Shown in pieces: positions 32,912 to 42,404 of a stretch of DNA of 64,000 nt. The translations under genes and the position numbers were made by a program. A model generated the notes under the pieces. That model had not been told where the DNA came from. It ran no database searches and saw nothing but the letters and a program-made list of their open reading frames with translations. Location: contig NZ_JAYXHS010000002.1 in assembly GCF_036017035.1 (NCBI RefSeq), forward strand, positions 248,001 through 312,000, written 5' to 3'. Within the stretch, counting starts at the first letter, position 1, and each line of letters begins with the position of its first letter. This DNA is from Viridibacterium silvisoli. Lineage in GTDB: Bacteria; Pseudomonadota; Gammaproteobacteria; Burkholderiales; Rhodocyclaceae.

Positions 32912-35900
32912 ATGACGTCAATGCCTGCGCGCACAGCGTTTGCGCCTCTCTTCTCCATCAGTTCTGCGGGCCACCGCGTGGTCCGCTTCGTGTCGACCCT
33001 GTCCTGCGCGTTGACGGGGAGTCTGACGGCGTTCGACTGTGCGGCGCAGAGCGTGGTGACTGACAGCGTGGCGCCCGGGCTTATCGGCCTGGTCGTGCTC
33101 GGGGCTTTTGTGCTGCTGCTGGCAGCGGCACTGCTCTATCGCAACCAGGTTGGCAAGTTGCACGCGCGCAGTCGCGCGCTGGAAATTTCCGAATTGCGTT
33201 ACCGCCTGATCGTCGAAGGCACCAATGTGGTGGCTTGGGAATATGACGTCGGCTCGGATTGCTTCACCTACGTGTCAGCACCGGGTGAGCGCCTCCTGGG
33301 GTTCGATCTCGATAGCTGGAGGCGTTCCGGCTTCTGGCGCTCACGTCTGCACCCCGAGGATGCAGATGTCGCAATGGCCTTCCTGCGGGCCCAGTTCCGT
33401 GCAGCGGCTTCGCACGAATGCGAATACCGCATGCTCCATGCCGATGGGTCCGAAATTTTCGTACGCGATCTGCGTACGCTCGTGACGGGAGCACGCGGCC
33501 ATGTGATCGGCATGCGCGGCATCTTCATCGACATTACCGCGCACCGCGCATCGGAAGCAGCGCTGGAGGACAGTGAGGCGCGTCTGCGCAGCGCCTTCGA
33601 GCAGGCGGCGGTGGGCATGGGCCTGTGTTCGATCACCGGCCAGTTGCTGCGCGTCAATCTGCGTTATTGCGAGATCGCCGGCTACACGGAAGCAGAATTG
33701 CTGCGCAAGGATTTCCGCGAGCTGACGCATCCGGACGACGTGGAGTCGAACGAGCGCCTGCTCGACCAGCTGGTGCTCGGTAGCGACAAGAAATTCTCGA
33801 TGGAGAAGCGCCTGCTGCGCGCAACTGGCGAGACGGTGTGGGTCAATCTGACCCTGTCCATCGTCAAGACACGTCGCCTGGGTTCGACCCAGTTCATGGA
33901 GGTCATCGAAGACGTCACGGCGCGCAAGCATGCCGAGGCTGATCTGCGTGAGAGCGAAGGCCGCATGCGCCTGATCCTCGCGGCGATGCGCGAAGGCGTG
34001 GTGATGCGCGACGCATCGGGCCAGGTCATCATCGCCAATGCCGCAGCGCGCCGCACCTACGGCCTGGCGCCGGGCGAGGCGTTCCCGCCGCTTTACGATC
34101 CGATGGGCCTGCGTTACTTCTACGAGGACGGCTCACCCTGTCCGATCGACGAATTGCCCGGGGCGCGCGCCATGCGCTCGGGGCGTTCGACTTCGGCTGT
34201 GGTCGGTGTCGAGCGCCGCGACAGTTCGCGCATCTGGTTCGTGGCGCGTGCCGAACCCTTGCCGCGCGACGAACGCACGGGTCTGCATCCGGTGGTGTTC
34301 ACCATGTCCGACATCTCGGCGCAGCGTCGCGCCGAAGAAGAATTGCGCCTTGCCGCAACGGTGTTCGACAACAGTGTCGAGGCCATCATGATTACCGATG
34401 CGCATCGCCACATCCTGTCGGTGAATCGTGCTTTCACCGATCTGACGGGGTACGACGCGGGCGAGTCCATCGGCCAGACGCCCGGCCTGTTGTCCTCGGG
34501 TCGCGTCAATGACGCGCAACTCGCCGCCATGTGGAACCTCACGGAGGAGCAGGGCTCCTGGCAAGGCGAAGCCTGGCAGCGGCGCAGCAATGGCACGGAG
34601 TTTCCGGGCTGGCTGTCGATCAGTGCCGTGCGCGATCGCAGCGGCACCGTCACCAACTTCGTCGCGGTGTTCTCCGACATCACCGAGCGCAAGGCCAGCG
34701 AGGCCCGCATCGCCTTCCTCGCGCATCACGACCCGCTCACGACGCTGCCGAACCGCACGCTGTTCCAGGATCGACTCGAACAGGCCCTCGGTCGCGCCGA
34801 GCGCAGCGACCTTATGGTGTCGCTGCTGTTCCTCGATCTGGATCGCTTCAAGACCATCAACGACTCGCTGGGCCACCTCGCGGGCGATCGTCTGCTGCAG
34901 GCTGTTGCCGAGCGCCTTGGGCACTGTGTGCGCGACACCGACACGATCTGCCGCCAGGGCGGTGACGAATTCCTGATCGTGCTCGCTGACCTGACGGATG
35001 CCGACGTGCCTGCGCGCATTGCCGAGAAAATCCTGCGTCGTCTTTCCGAGCCTTTCGATGTCGACGGCCACACGCTGGGCACCTCGTTCTCGATCGGCAT
35101 CGCGGTGTATCCGAACGATGGCCGCAATGCCGACGCGCTGATGAAGAACGCCGACACGGCCATGTACCACGCCAAGGAGAGCGGACGGAATACGTACCGC
35201 TTCTTCACCGAGCAGATGAATGCCAATGCGCTGGAGCGCCTGCAGCTGGAAAACCACTTGCGCCAGGCGCTGGATCGCGGCGAGTTGCTGCTCAACTACC
35301 AGCCGCAGATCGATCTCGCCACGGGTGCCATCGTTGGCGCCGAAGCGCTGATCCGCTGGCAGTCGGAAGCGCTGGGCTTCGTGCCACCGGGGCGCTTCAT
35401 CCCTATCGCGGAAGAGTCTGGTCTCATCCTGCCGATCGGTCGCTGGGTCATGCGTCAGGCATGCCTGCATGCCAAGGCCTGGCAGGAGGGTGGTTTCCCG
35501 AATGTGGCTGTCGCAGTGAATATTTCAGCGCTGCAGTTCCGTCGCGATGACATCGTGGCAACGACGCGCGAGATTCTTGCCGAGACCGGCCTGGCGCCAG
35601 AGCATCTTGAGCTCGAGATCACCGAGTCGCTCATCATGCAGCATGCTGAAGACGTGCTCGACACCATGCAGCGTCTCAAGGCGCTGGGCGTGCGTCTATC
35701 GATCGACGATTTCGGTACGGGCTATTCTTCACTGTCCTACCTCAAGCGCTTCGCGGTCGATCGCCTGAAGATCGACCAGAGCTTCGTGCGTGACATCGTC
35801 GAGGATCCGGATGACGCTGCCATCGTTCGCGCCATCATCCAGATGGGCAAGAGCCTCAAGCTCGACGTGGTGGCCGAAGGCGCCGAGTCGCGGGCGCAGG

Positions 35901-36046
35901 TGGACTTCCTGATTCGCGAAGGCTGCCGCACGGCGCAGGGGTATTTCTTCTGTCCGCCTGTGACACACGAAGTGTTCACGCGTGTGCTGGGGCAGGGGAC
36001 CGGCGTGCGCCTGGGTGAGCTGCAGGTGGTTGCGCTGTCAGCCTAG
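32912..36046 (+). CDS. Membrane PAS-GGDEF-EAL protein (cyclic di-GMP turnover)
   Basis: A 1044-residue multidomain protein. The N-terminus has a signal-like hydrophobic stretch and one clear transmembrane helix (GLIGLVVLGAFVLLLAAALLY, about residues 55-76). Four PAS units follow, at about 90-205, 215-335, 345-465 and 475-600. A GGDEF domain with an intact RQGGDEF motif (about residue 683) and an EAL domain with GAEALIRW (about residue 810) and DDFGTGYSSL follow. Both catalytic motifs look complete, so it could make and break c-di-GMP; the net activity cannot be told from sequence. The PAS units could sense redox state, oxygen or a ligand. Alone on its strand. Confidence 0.92.
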   Translation: MTSMPARTAFAPLFSISSAGHRVVRFVSTLSCALTGSLTAFDCAAQSVVTDSVAPGLIGLVVLGAFVLLLAAALLYRNQVGKLHARSRALEISELRYRLIVEGTNVVAWEYDVGSDCFTYVSAPGERLLGFDLDSWRRSGFWRSRLHPEDADVAMAFLRAQFRAAASHECEYRMLHADGSEIFVRDLRTLVTGARGHVIGMRGIFIDITAHRASEAALEDSEARLRSAFEQAAVGMGLCSITGQLLRVNLRYCEIAGYTEAELLRKDFRELTHPDDVESNERLLDQLVLGSDKKFSMEKRLLRATGETVWVNLTLSIVKTRRLGSTQFMEVIEDVTARKHAEADLRESEGRMRLILAAMREGVVMRDASGQVIIANAAARRTYGLAPGEAFPPLYDPMGLRYFYEDGSPCPIDELPGARAMRSGRSTSAVVGVERRDSSRIWFVARAEPLPRDERTGLHPVVFTMSDISAQRRAEEELRLAATVFDNSVEAIMITDAHRHILSVNRAFTDLTGYDAGESIGQTPGLLSSGRVNDAQLAAMWNLTEEQGSWQGEAWQRRSNGTEFPGWLSISAVRDRSGTVTNFVAVFSDITERKASEARIAFLAHHDPLTTLPNRTLFQDRLEQALGRAERSDLMVSLLFLDLDRFKTINDSLGHLAGDRLLQAVAERLGHCVRDTDTICRQGGDEFLIVLADLTDADVPARIAEKILRRLSEPFDVDGHTLGTSFSIGIAVYPNDGRNADALMKNADTAMYHAKESGRNTYRFFTEQMNANALERLQLENHLRQALDRGELLLNYQPQIDLATGAIVGAEALIRWQSEALGFVPPGRFIPIAEESGLILPIGRWVMRQACLHAKAWQEGGFPNVAVAVNISALQFRRDDIVATTREILAETGLAPEHLELEITESLIMQHAEDVLDTMQRLKALGVRLSIDDFGTGYSSLSYLKRFAVDRLKIDQSFVRDIVEDPDDAAIVRAIIQMGKSLKLDVVAEGAESRAQVDFLIREGCRTAQGYFFCPPVTHEVFTRVLGQGTGVRLGELQVVALSA

Positions 36047-36066
36047 TTCCTTGACCTTGCCGCATG

Positions 36067-36090
36067 AAAAAAGGGGCCGTTGGCCCCTTT
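36067..36090. terminator. Terminator between the GGDEF/EAL gene and the lipoprotein gene
   Basis: AAAGGGGCC-GTT-GGCCCCTTT with an A-run before it and a short T-run after it, between convergent genes. Confidence 0.75.
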
Positions 36091-36120
36091 GTCATATCTG
36101 CTGGCCAGGTCGGCCCGGCA

Positions 36121-36729
36121 TCAATTCAAGAACTGCTTCTGGTCTTGCGGCTGATAGAAGACCGCTGCGTCCTTGGTCTGGGTGGTTTCGAACACCTGGA
36201 TTTCCGGGCTCTGGCCATTGTTGGCGGAAGTGACGCCCTCGTTGATCCACTGGGTCACGCGGGCCTTCGTGCCCTTGGTCACGCTGACGAGGATCTGCTG
36301 TGGTTCGTGCACGTTGGCTTGCGCGGCATGTTTGCCGATCTGGCGAATGACTTCCGCCCAGATCTTGTCGTTCTTGCCGATCTTGTCGAGCGCCAGCGGT
36401 CTCAGGGTGACGTTCTTCACTGCGTCCAGCTGTTCCGTCTTGTTGTAGGCCTCGTCGCGCTTTTGCGCCCGTCCCGTTTTCACCACGACAGGGATCTTCA
36501 TGGATTGAGCTTTCGAGGCAAGCGACCGGGCTTCGGCCAGGTCTTGTTCCTTGCCTTGACGCCAGGCGATCGTCGAATCAATCGGGGCAGGGGCCTTGGC
36601 CACGGCCGGTGCAGGCGCTGGTGCGACAGGAGGGGGGGCCGTCTTGGGCGCTTCGTCGCCGCTGGTGGCGCAACCGGCAAGGATGGAAATGGCCAAGGCG
36701 CAAAGCGCGCTGGTTGTCTTCATTTGCAT
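36121..36729 (-). CDS. Lipoprotein of unknown function
   Basis: A 202-residue protein. The start at ATG 36729 (QMKTTSALCALAISI) is chosen because AGGAG lies about 10 bases upstream. The lipobox is LAGC, and the mature protein starts CATSGDEAPKT. A Pro/Ala linker follows, then a folded domain of about 150 residues (SLASKAQSMKIPVVVKTG..., LRPLALDKIGKNDKIWAEV..., QILVSVTKGTKARVTQWINEG) with no family I recognise. It lies just downstream of the zinc-ribbon gene on the same strand (44 bases) and may share its transcript. Confidence 0.75.
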   Translation of the reverse strand: MQMKTTSALCALAISILAGCATSGDEAPKTAPPPVAPAPAPAVAKAPAPIDSTIAWRQGKEQDLAEARSLASKAQSMKIPVVVKTGRAQKRDEAYNKTEQLDAVKNVTLRPLALDKIGKNDKIWAEVIRQIGKHAAQANVHEPQQILVSVTKGTKARVTQWINEGVTSANNGQSPEIQVFETTQTKDAAVFYQPQDQKQFLN

Positions 36730-36773
36730 TTTGAGGGGACTCCTGATCATCGGTGTTCGACTAAGTGATGTGA

Positions 36774-37811
36774 CTATTGATTCAACAGGCGCTGCAGAGC
36801 CTCTTCGGCCTGCTTGCGCTTGGCGGCCGACGCGTCTGGCTTGCTGGTGGTCGCCTTGGGTTTCTTGGGCGCTGCATCAGCAGGCTTGGCGGCTGCCGTA
36901 TTTGCCGGTGGAGCGCTCGAGCTTGCAGCTGCCGCAGCGGGAGGCGGCACCGTCGCTGGTTCAGCTGCGACAGCAGCAGGGCGTGCTGGTGGCGCTGCAG
37001 TCACGACTGGTGGTGGCGGCTGCAGCACAACGGCTGCCGATTGTTCGGGCGCGGCGGCTACCGGGGCTGACACTTCTGGCGCTGGCGCCGCCGGGGTGGT
37101 GGCAACGGGCGGAGGTGTAGATGCCTCGGGTTGCGGCAAGGAGGCGTCGCTGGCGAGCGGTGCTGGTTCTTCGTTGGAGTGGCCACTCATCAGCAAGAGC
37201 GCGCTCACCAGCGCTGCGACGGCAAAGGCGCCTGCGCCCAGACCGATCGCCACGTAGTTGCGCTTCGGTGCAGCGGCGGGTTTGGCTTCTGCCTTTTTCT
37301 GTTGTTGCGCGGCGGCCAGCTCGTACATCGTGGGTGCAGCACCCGGCTCGCGGGGCTTGGCTGCAGGTGCAGGCGTTGCTTCGGTGCGCGGCGCGGGCGC
37401 AGGGGCTGGCGTGGGTGCCGGTGCAAACAGGCTTGCCACATCGGCTTCGACGGCAACAGGGCTTGCGGCAGGCGTCGGGGCCGGGGCTTGCGTGCGCTGC
37501 GCAGAAGCCTTGACCTGCGCCATCATGGCTTCGCGTGCCTGGGGCGTCAGGATGACGGTTTTCTCGTTGTCATCTTCCTCTGCCTGGGCCCGGCGGCCAG
37601 CTGGCTTGACTGGCGCCGCGCTTGCATCAGGGGCGGCCTTGTCCTCCGGTTGGGCCGAACCGCAGCGTTTGCAGAACTTGGCGCCTTGCTTGACCGGCGC
37701 GGCGCAGACGACGCAATCAACCATGACGGGTGTCGGCAGGTTGCCGCCACAGGCATGACAAATGGTCTCGCCATCCAGATTTTCTGCGGTACAGGCGGTG
37801 CAAACGATCAT
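36774..37811 (-). CDS. Double zinc-ribbon membrane protein with Pro/Ala-rich arms
   Basis: A 345-residue protein. Residues 1-55 hold two zinc-ribbon modules (CTACTAENLDGETICHACG and CVVCAAPVKQGAKFCKRCG). A Pro/Ala/Glu-rich cytoplasmic arm follows (about 55-185), then one transmembrane helix (YVAIGLGAGAFAVAALVSALLLM, about 188-210) and a long Pro/Ala-rich periplasmic segment ending in a short charged helix (KRKQAEEALQRLLNQ). AAGGA precedes the ATG. Composition suggests a tethered, mostly disordered scaffold. No function is known to me. It may be co-transcribed with the lipoprotein gene downstream. Confidence 0.75.
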   Translation of the reverse strand: MIVCTACTAENLDGETICHACGGNLPTPVMVDCVVCAAPVKQGAKFCKRCGSAQPEDKAAPDASAAPVKPAGRRAQAEEDDNEKTVILTPQAREAMMAQVKASAQRTQAPAPTPAASPVAVEADVASLFAPAPTPAPAPAPRTEATPAPAAKPREPGAAPTMYELAAAQQQKKAEAKPAAAPKRNYVAIGLGAGAFAVAALVSALLLMSGHSNEEPAPLASDASLPQPEASTPPPVATTPAAPAPEVSAPVAAAPEQSAAVVLQPPPPVVTAAPPARPAAVAAEPATVPPPAAAAASSSAPPANTAAAKPADAAPKKPKATTSKPDASAAKRKQAEEALQRLLNQ

Positions 37812-37888
37812 TCTGAGTTCCTTGAACTGGTCATCTCTTCAGTAGACGGCCGTGAGACACGAAAATTGATGATTTTATCCCTGCGCTC

Positions 37889-37947
37889 GTCGGCTCGGTC
37901 TTCAAGCCCTACGGCAGGCAGCGCGGAGCCGACTTCCGGAGCTCCGG
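37889..37947. repeat. Palindromes at the end of the ketosynthase operon
   Basis: GTCGGCTC (37889-37896) pairs with GAGCCGAC (37926-37933), followed by the perfect palindrome CCGGAGCTCCGG (37936-37947). They lie downstream of the ketosynthase stop and upstream of the zinc-ribbon start. They may end the operon, although no T-run is evident. Confidence 0.45.
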
Positions 37948-38050
37948 CGGTGCAGCTTGCAAACTCAGTGCCGGTCGGGGGGCGACAGGCTACACCGTCG
38001 CGATACTAACGTCCTGGCAATAAAAAAATGCATATCGCCCGCGCAAATCC

Positions 38051-39802
38051 TCATGCAAATGCGCATTCGAGGCCCTGTGTGCCGAGGCGCAGGTAACGGC
38101 AGCTTTGCAGGTCGTCTGCTGTGACCGGGGCAAATGTCAGGTGCGCATCTGGCGTTGCGGGGCGCAGACGCAGCCAGAAACTGTATGCGGGTAGCGCGCC
38201 GCTCTGACCGCCGGGGGCGCTGGCGGCATCGCGTGCTTCCTCCAGCCAGCCGATCAGCATGCCTTGCGGCCCTGCCTCGCAACACGCGGTTTCCAGCACG
38301 GAGAGCGGGGAGCGCTGATTGGCGATGCGCGCATCACCTTGCCATTGCAAAGCCTGGGCAACAATGGCCGGCAATTGGCCGGGCTGGCTTTGCAGAAAGC
38401 CGAATGGCATTGCCATGCCGTCTTCGCGGATTGTTTGCAGCGTCTGCTGGGTGGCCGCCATCGGTCCATACAGGCTGGTGATGCGCAGAAGATCCCCGGC
38501 CGGCAGCGTGACTTCGCCTGCCGCATGCATGCATTCGAGGGCGCCATGCAGGCCGGCCTCCGCCCAGGCGCCAATCCGCCGTGGCCGTTGGCCAAGGCGC
38601 TTGATGAGTTGCTGTTGCCAGTCCTCGGCCAAGGCCGAAGCACTGCGCCCGCAGATTTCCCAGGCATTGGCAGGCGAGCTTGCATGAGCAGGCGGCAGCT
38701 CAGGCTCGGTATGACTGTCCTGCAGGACCACGCTGGCGTGACTGCCCCCAAAGCCGACGATGCTGGCGAGCAGCCGCGCGACGCTTGCCGGGGCCGCCTT
38801 GCTGAGGCCATGTGCCAGAGCAGCGTCCTGCGCGTGCCGAACTGCCGGCCACACGCCGGCTTCGAGGCTTGCGGTGAGCAATGCGATCTCGGCAGCGCCT
38901 GAGGCGCCAAGCGTGTGACCAATGTATGCCTTGAGGCTGGTGAGAGCAGGTGGGCACACAAACGTGGCATCGACGGCGGCCAGCTCGATCGCGTCGTTAC
39001 CGGGGCTGCCTGCTGCCTGCAGTTTGAGTACATCGACCGAGCCGTCGGTGCCCAGGCCGCTGGCGTGCAATGCCTGTTGCCAACAGGAGACCACCGCCTC
39101 CTGCGAAGCACCGGTTGCATCCTTGTCACTGACGACGCTGGCGCCACCCAGCAAGGCCCAACGCTGCCGCGCAGTGCTCAGGCGTATGGCAGCCACGGCT
39201 TCGCCGAGCACCAGCCCGTCGCGTGTTGCACCGAGAGGTTGGGCTGCGCTGGCCGACAGCAACTGCATGGCGGCAAAACCCTGCAGGGTGAAGTTGTTGG
39301 CGAGTTCGACACCCAGCACGAGGGCATCGTCACAGTAACCGCTGCGCATCATGCGGCCGGCCGTGATCAGTGCATTGAGCGAGGAGGTGCAGGCCGTCGA
39401 GATCCAGTGCACCGGGCCTTGCCACTCAAGCCACCTCGCGATCTCTTCGGCTGCGGACTGCATGTCCATGCGGAATGGCTGGCCGCGCTCGATGGCGCCC
39501 ATGTTCAGGGACGAGCTCGCAATGAACAGCGGTGCGTGGCGGATCGTGTCGCCGCCGGCTTCGCGTACGACCCGGCAGAGGATTTCGCGGGCGCGCGCAT
39601 TCCAGCCTGCGGATGTGTCGGGCGCAGGCGGCTCCATCGTGAAACAGGGAATCGCGCCTTGCGCTGTTTCAGTCAGCCGGGCCGGATAGCCACCGCTGGC
39701 CAATCCCGCAACGCTCTCCGCCAGATCGCTGCCGAGGGCGCAAGCGAGGCCGCGTCCGGCGATATGAACGTGGGGGAGTGGAGGCTGGGCCGGGGAATTC
39801 AT
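38051..39802 (-). CDS. Ketosynthase with altered active site and C-terminal KS-like segment
   Basis: About 583 residues from ATG 39802; an upstream start at 39832 is possible. Residues 10-365 form a beta-ketoacyl synthase fold with the nucleophile Cys138 in ISTACTSS. The second catalytic His is present (His296 in YIGHTLGASG) and so is FGGSHAS near 353. The first catalytic His is replaced: the HGTGT-type motif reads LQAAGSPGND, with Gln262 at the His position. Residues about 380-545 (LRITSLYGPMAATQQTL..., PFGFLQSQPGQLPAIVAQAL) resemble the N-terminal half of a second, chain-length-factor-like ketosynthase. It is the last gene of the lipid cluster, 203 bases after the acyl carrier protein gene. 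Confidence 0.8.
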   Translation of the reverse strand: MNSPAQPPLPHVHIAGRGLACALGSDLAESVAGLASGGYPARLTETAQGAIPCFTMEPPAPDTSAGWNARAREILCRVVREAGGDTIRHAPLFIASSSLNMGAIERGQPFRMDMQSAAEEIARWLEWQGPVHWISTACTSSLNALITAGRMMRSGYCDDALVLGVELANNFTLQGFAAMQLLSASAAQPLGATRDGLVLGEAVAAIRLSTARQRWALLGGASVVSDKDATGASQEAVVSCWQQALHASGLGTDGSVDVLKLQAAGSPGNDAIELAAVDATFVCPPALTSLKAYIGHTLGASGAAEIALLTASLEAGVWPAVRHAQDAALAHGLSKAAPASVARLLASIVGFGGSHASVVLQDSHTEPELPPAHASSPANAWEICGRSASALAEDWQQQLIKRLGQRPRRIGAWAEAGLHGALECMHAAGEVTLPAGDLLRITSLYGPMAATQQTLQTIREDGMAMPFGFLQSQPGQLPAIVAQALQWQGDARIANQRSPLSVLETACCEAGPQGMLIGWLEEARDAASAPGGQSGALPAYSFWLRLRPATPDAHLTFAPVTADDLQSCRYLRLGTQGLECAFA

Positions 39803-40005
39803 GGGGCTGTTGTCATGGTCGCGATGAAGCATGCAAGGGCGGCGGTCGTCAGCGCAGGCTGTGCTTGCAGGCGCGTGGGTGGTGTATCGAGATGCCGTCT
39901 CTGTACGTCGGGTTTGACGCGCAGTGGCTCGCGCAGATTGTGCGCCGATAGCACGCAATCATGCGTGGCCGGTCCTGCCTTGGCAGCACAGGTCTGTCAT
40001 GCGTG

Positions 40006-40293
40006 TCAGCTTGCAGTCTTGGGGGTCGCGCCGCGCTCAAGCAGGTATTTGGCCAGAGACTCCAGTGACATCATGGCGCGCCGCGTGTCCTTGCTGTCGG
40101 CGAGGCGGATGCCGTAGGCCTTCTGGATGGCCATTGAAATCTGCAGCGCATCGAGCGAGTCGAGTTGCAGGCGCGAGGCATTACCGAAGAGTACTTCGGT
40201 TGCCGTGATGCCGCCGTTGGGCACGGGCTTCTCGCTGGCGTCGAGAACCAGGGCGAGCAGTTCAGCGACAAAAACGGAGAGGTTGGTTTGCAT
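40006..40293 (-). CDS. Acyl carrier protein of the resorcinol-like cluster
   Basis: A 95-residue carrier protein. The phosphopantetheine attachment site is Ser46 in RLQLDSLDALQIS, the usual DSL motif. Helices flanking it fit the ACP fold; the N-terminus (VAELLALVLDASEKP) is longer than a fatty-acid ACP. It is six bases after the permease stop, so it is part of the operon. It probably carries the acyl or aminoacyl intermediate for the ketosynthases and may dock with the BtrH-like protein. No phosphopantetheinyl transferase gene is nearby. Confidence 0.88.
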   Translation of the reverse strand: MQTNLSVFVAELLALVLDASEKPVPNGGITATEVLFGNASRLQLDSLDALQISMAIQKAYGIRLADSKDTRRAMMSLESLAKYLLERGATPKTAS

Positions 40294-40299
40294 GGGGCT

Positions 40300-41481
40300 T
40301 TACTGGCGGGTGCGGCGTTTGAAAAGGATGACGGCGGCGACCAGCATGACAGCGCCGAAGCCGGCGAGGCTCAGCACCGGCTGCATGATCTCGCTCGGGC
40401 TCGAGTGACGCAGCAATACCGCCATGAGGCCTTCCAGCCCCCAGTTCATCGGCGAGTACCCGGCCAGGGTCTGCATGGCCGAAGGCATGATGGAGCGTGG
40501 CACCATGACACCGCCAAGCGCGGCCATCAACACATTGATGATGGGGCCGAGCGTGCTGGCCTGAGCATGCGTGCGGATCAGGCTGGCGAGAGCCAGTGCC
40601 ATGCCGACGGCGGCAATGCTCAGCGAGCCGAGCAGCAATAGCAGCGAGCCCCAGTGGATATGCGAGAGAGACAGGCCATCGCCGCCCAGCAAGGGCATCA
40701 ACCACACGCCCACGGCCAGCATCAGCGCCGCCTGCAGACCGTTCACCAGCAGATACGGCAGGCCCTTGGACAAGAGCTGGATGCCTGGCGATACGCCTAG
40801 CGTCAGCAAGCGCGAGAGCGTGCCGTTGTCATTCTCCTGTACGAGCAGATTGGCAATGGCGTTGACAATGAAGAACATGCCGAAGATCAGCCAGGCGGGT
40901 ACGTTCTGTTGTACCGCCGTGGGGTGCAGGCTCAGTGTCAGGCGCTCCGTTTTCACGAGCAGCCGGATCGCCTGGCCGCCCTTGGTGGACATGCCGGTAA
41001 AGCGATCCTGCAGCGCTTCCGCGCGAATCTCGCCGACCAGTGCGGACAGCTCGGCTTCAGTGGCGCGGAACAGGCTGATCTCCAACGCCGGATCTGCGAT
41101 CAGGTGGACCTGTACGCCGGAAGGTGTGCCCGGCGCCGAGACAACTTGTGAGAAGCCTTCTTCGATGCGTATGACATAGCGCAGGTCGCCATGCCGCAAG
41201 GCCTCGGTCGGATCGGCGGGGAGCGCTCGCGGCTCGCCATGCATCTCGACCCAGCGTTTCATCAGCTCGGCTGCCAGTGGTCCCTTGTCCTGTACGTCCA
41301 CCGCATAAGCGCGGCCGAACAGGGGCGGGTTGTAGATGTCCTTCAACGCCAGCGACATGATGACGATGAAAATGATAGGCATCAGGAACAGCGAGGCAAG
41401 CGCATGCGCATCGCGCACGAGGATCGTCAGTTCCTTGCGGATGAGGGCGCCGAGCAGGAGCAGTTGTACGCGCGTCGGCAT
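40300..41481 (-). CDS. ABC-2 type transporter permease
   Basis: A 393-residue inner-membrane protein starting at ATG 41481, whose A is shared with the ATPase stop (TGATG). It has one N-terminal helix (LFLMPIIFIVIMSLAL), a large extracytoplasmic domain (about residues 50-180), and five or six C-terminal helices including FGMFFIVNAIANLLV and GLQAALMLAVGVWLM. This is the ABC2 export-permease (YhhJ/DrrB-like) layout. With the ATPase it should export the product of the cluster. Confidence 0.9.
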   Translation of the reverse strand: MPTRVQLLLLGALIRKELTILVRDAHALASLFLMPIIFIVIMSLALKDIYNPPLFGRAYAVDVQDKGPLAAELMKRWVEMHGEPRALPADPTEALRHGDLRYVIRIEEGFSQVVSAPGTPSGVQVHLIADPALEISLFRATEAELSALVGEIRAEALQDRFTGMSTKGGQAIRLLVKTERLTLSLHPTAVQQNVPAWLIFGMFFIVNAIANLLVQENDNGTLSRLLTLGVSPGIQLLSKGLPYLLVNGLQAALMLAVGVWLMPLLGGDGLSLSHIHWGSLLLLLGSLSIAAVGMALALASLIRTHAQASTLGPIINVLMAALGGVMVPRSIMPSAMQTLAGYSPMNWGLEGLMAVLLRHSSPSEIMQPVLSLAGFGAVMLVAAVILFKRRTRQ

Positions 41482-42404
41482 CAGTCGTCTCGCAGCGAGC
41501 GCTGGGTCAGCGCCATGAACAGATGTTCGAGGTTGTAGTGGCCGTAGTCGAGCTGCTCGATGCATGCGCCTGCATTTTCGACTGCACTGATGGCTGCAGC
41601 AGGAGACACGCCGGGGTTCAGCGCCACGACGATGTACTCGCCCTCCATGCGCGGCGTGCCGAGGCTGGCCAGCAGCGAGCAAGCCGCGGTCGCCTCCATG
41701 TTGCCGACGATCAGGCGCAAGCGTGTAGCGCCTTCCGCCAGCAGCTCGGTCAGCGTGCCGTCGCGCAAGACCTTGCCGTGATCCATGATCAAGGCATGGT
41801 CGGCGATGGCCTCGATCTCTTCCATGTAGTGCGTCGTGTAGATGACGGCCGTGCCTTCGCGGGCCAGTGTTTTCACAGCCTCGAGGATGAAGGCGCGCGA
41901 TTGCGGGTCAACGCCCACGGTGGGCTCGTCGAAAAGCACCAGCGCTGGCGAGGGCAGCAGGGCGATGGCGAGATTGAGGCGACGCTTGAGTCCGCCCGAC
42001 AGACGCTCGGCGCGCGTGTCGGCGAAGCGTTCGAGTTGCGCGAAAGCAAGGCTCTGCGCGATGCGCTCGTCGCGCAATTTGCTACCGAGGCGCGAGGCGG
42101 CACCGAAACACTGCAGGTTCTCGCGCACGCTGAGCGTCGGGTAGAAGGCATATTCCTGGGGCGCGACGGCGATGCGCGTCGGCGCCTCAGCGCGCATCTC
42201 GGCAAGCGGTACGCCATCGACGAGGATACTGCCGCGCTGGATGGCCCGTAGCCCGGCCAGGTGGGAAATCAGCGTCGTCTTGCCCGCGCCGTTGGGGCCG
42301 AGCAGGCCGAGCACTTCGCCGCGGCGGGCGCTGAGCGAGATGCCATCCAGGGCGGGCTTGTTGCTGTGTGGATACTGATAGCCCAGATCGGTGATCTGCA
42401 GCAT
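41481..42404 (-). CDS. ABC transporter ATPase
   Basis: A 307-residue DrrA-like ATPase. Walker A is GPNGAGKTT (Lys42), the signature motif is LSGGLKRRL, and Walker B is ALVLFDEPTVGVD, followed by the H-loop in YTTHYMEEIEA. It overlaps the BtrH-like gene by one base at its start and the permease by one at its end, so all three are translated together. The C-terminal extension (LIVGNMEATAAC...) is typical of export ATPases of this class. Confidence 0.93.
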   Translation of the reverse strand: MLQITDLGYQYPHSNKPALDGISLSARRGEVLGLLGPNGAGKTTLISHLAGLRAIQRGSILVDGVPLAEMRAEAPTRIAVAPQEYAFYPTLSVRENLQCFGAASRLGSKLRDERIAQSLAFAQLERFADTRAERLSGGLKRRLNLAIALLPSPALVLFDEPTVGVDPQSRAFILEAVKTLAREGTAVIYTTHYMEEIEAIADHALIMDHGKVLRDGTLTELLAEGATRLRLIVGNMEATAACSLLASLGTPRMEGEYIVVALNPGVSPAAAISAVENAGACIEQLDYGHYNLEHLFMALTQRSLRDD

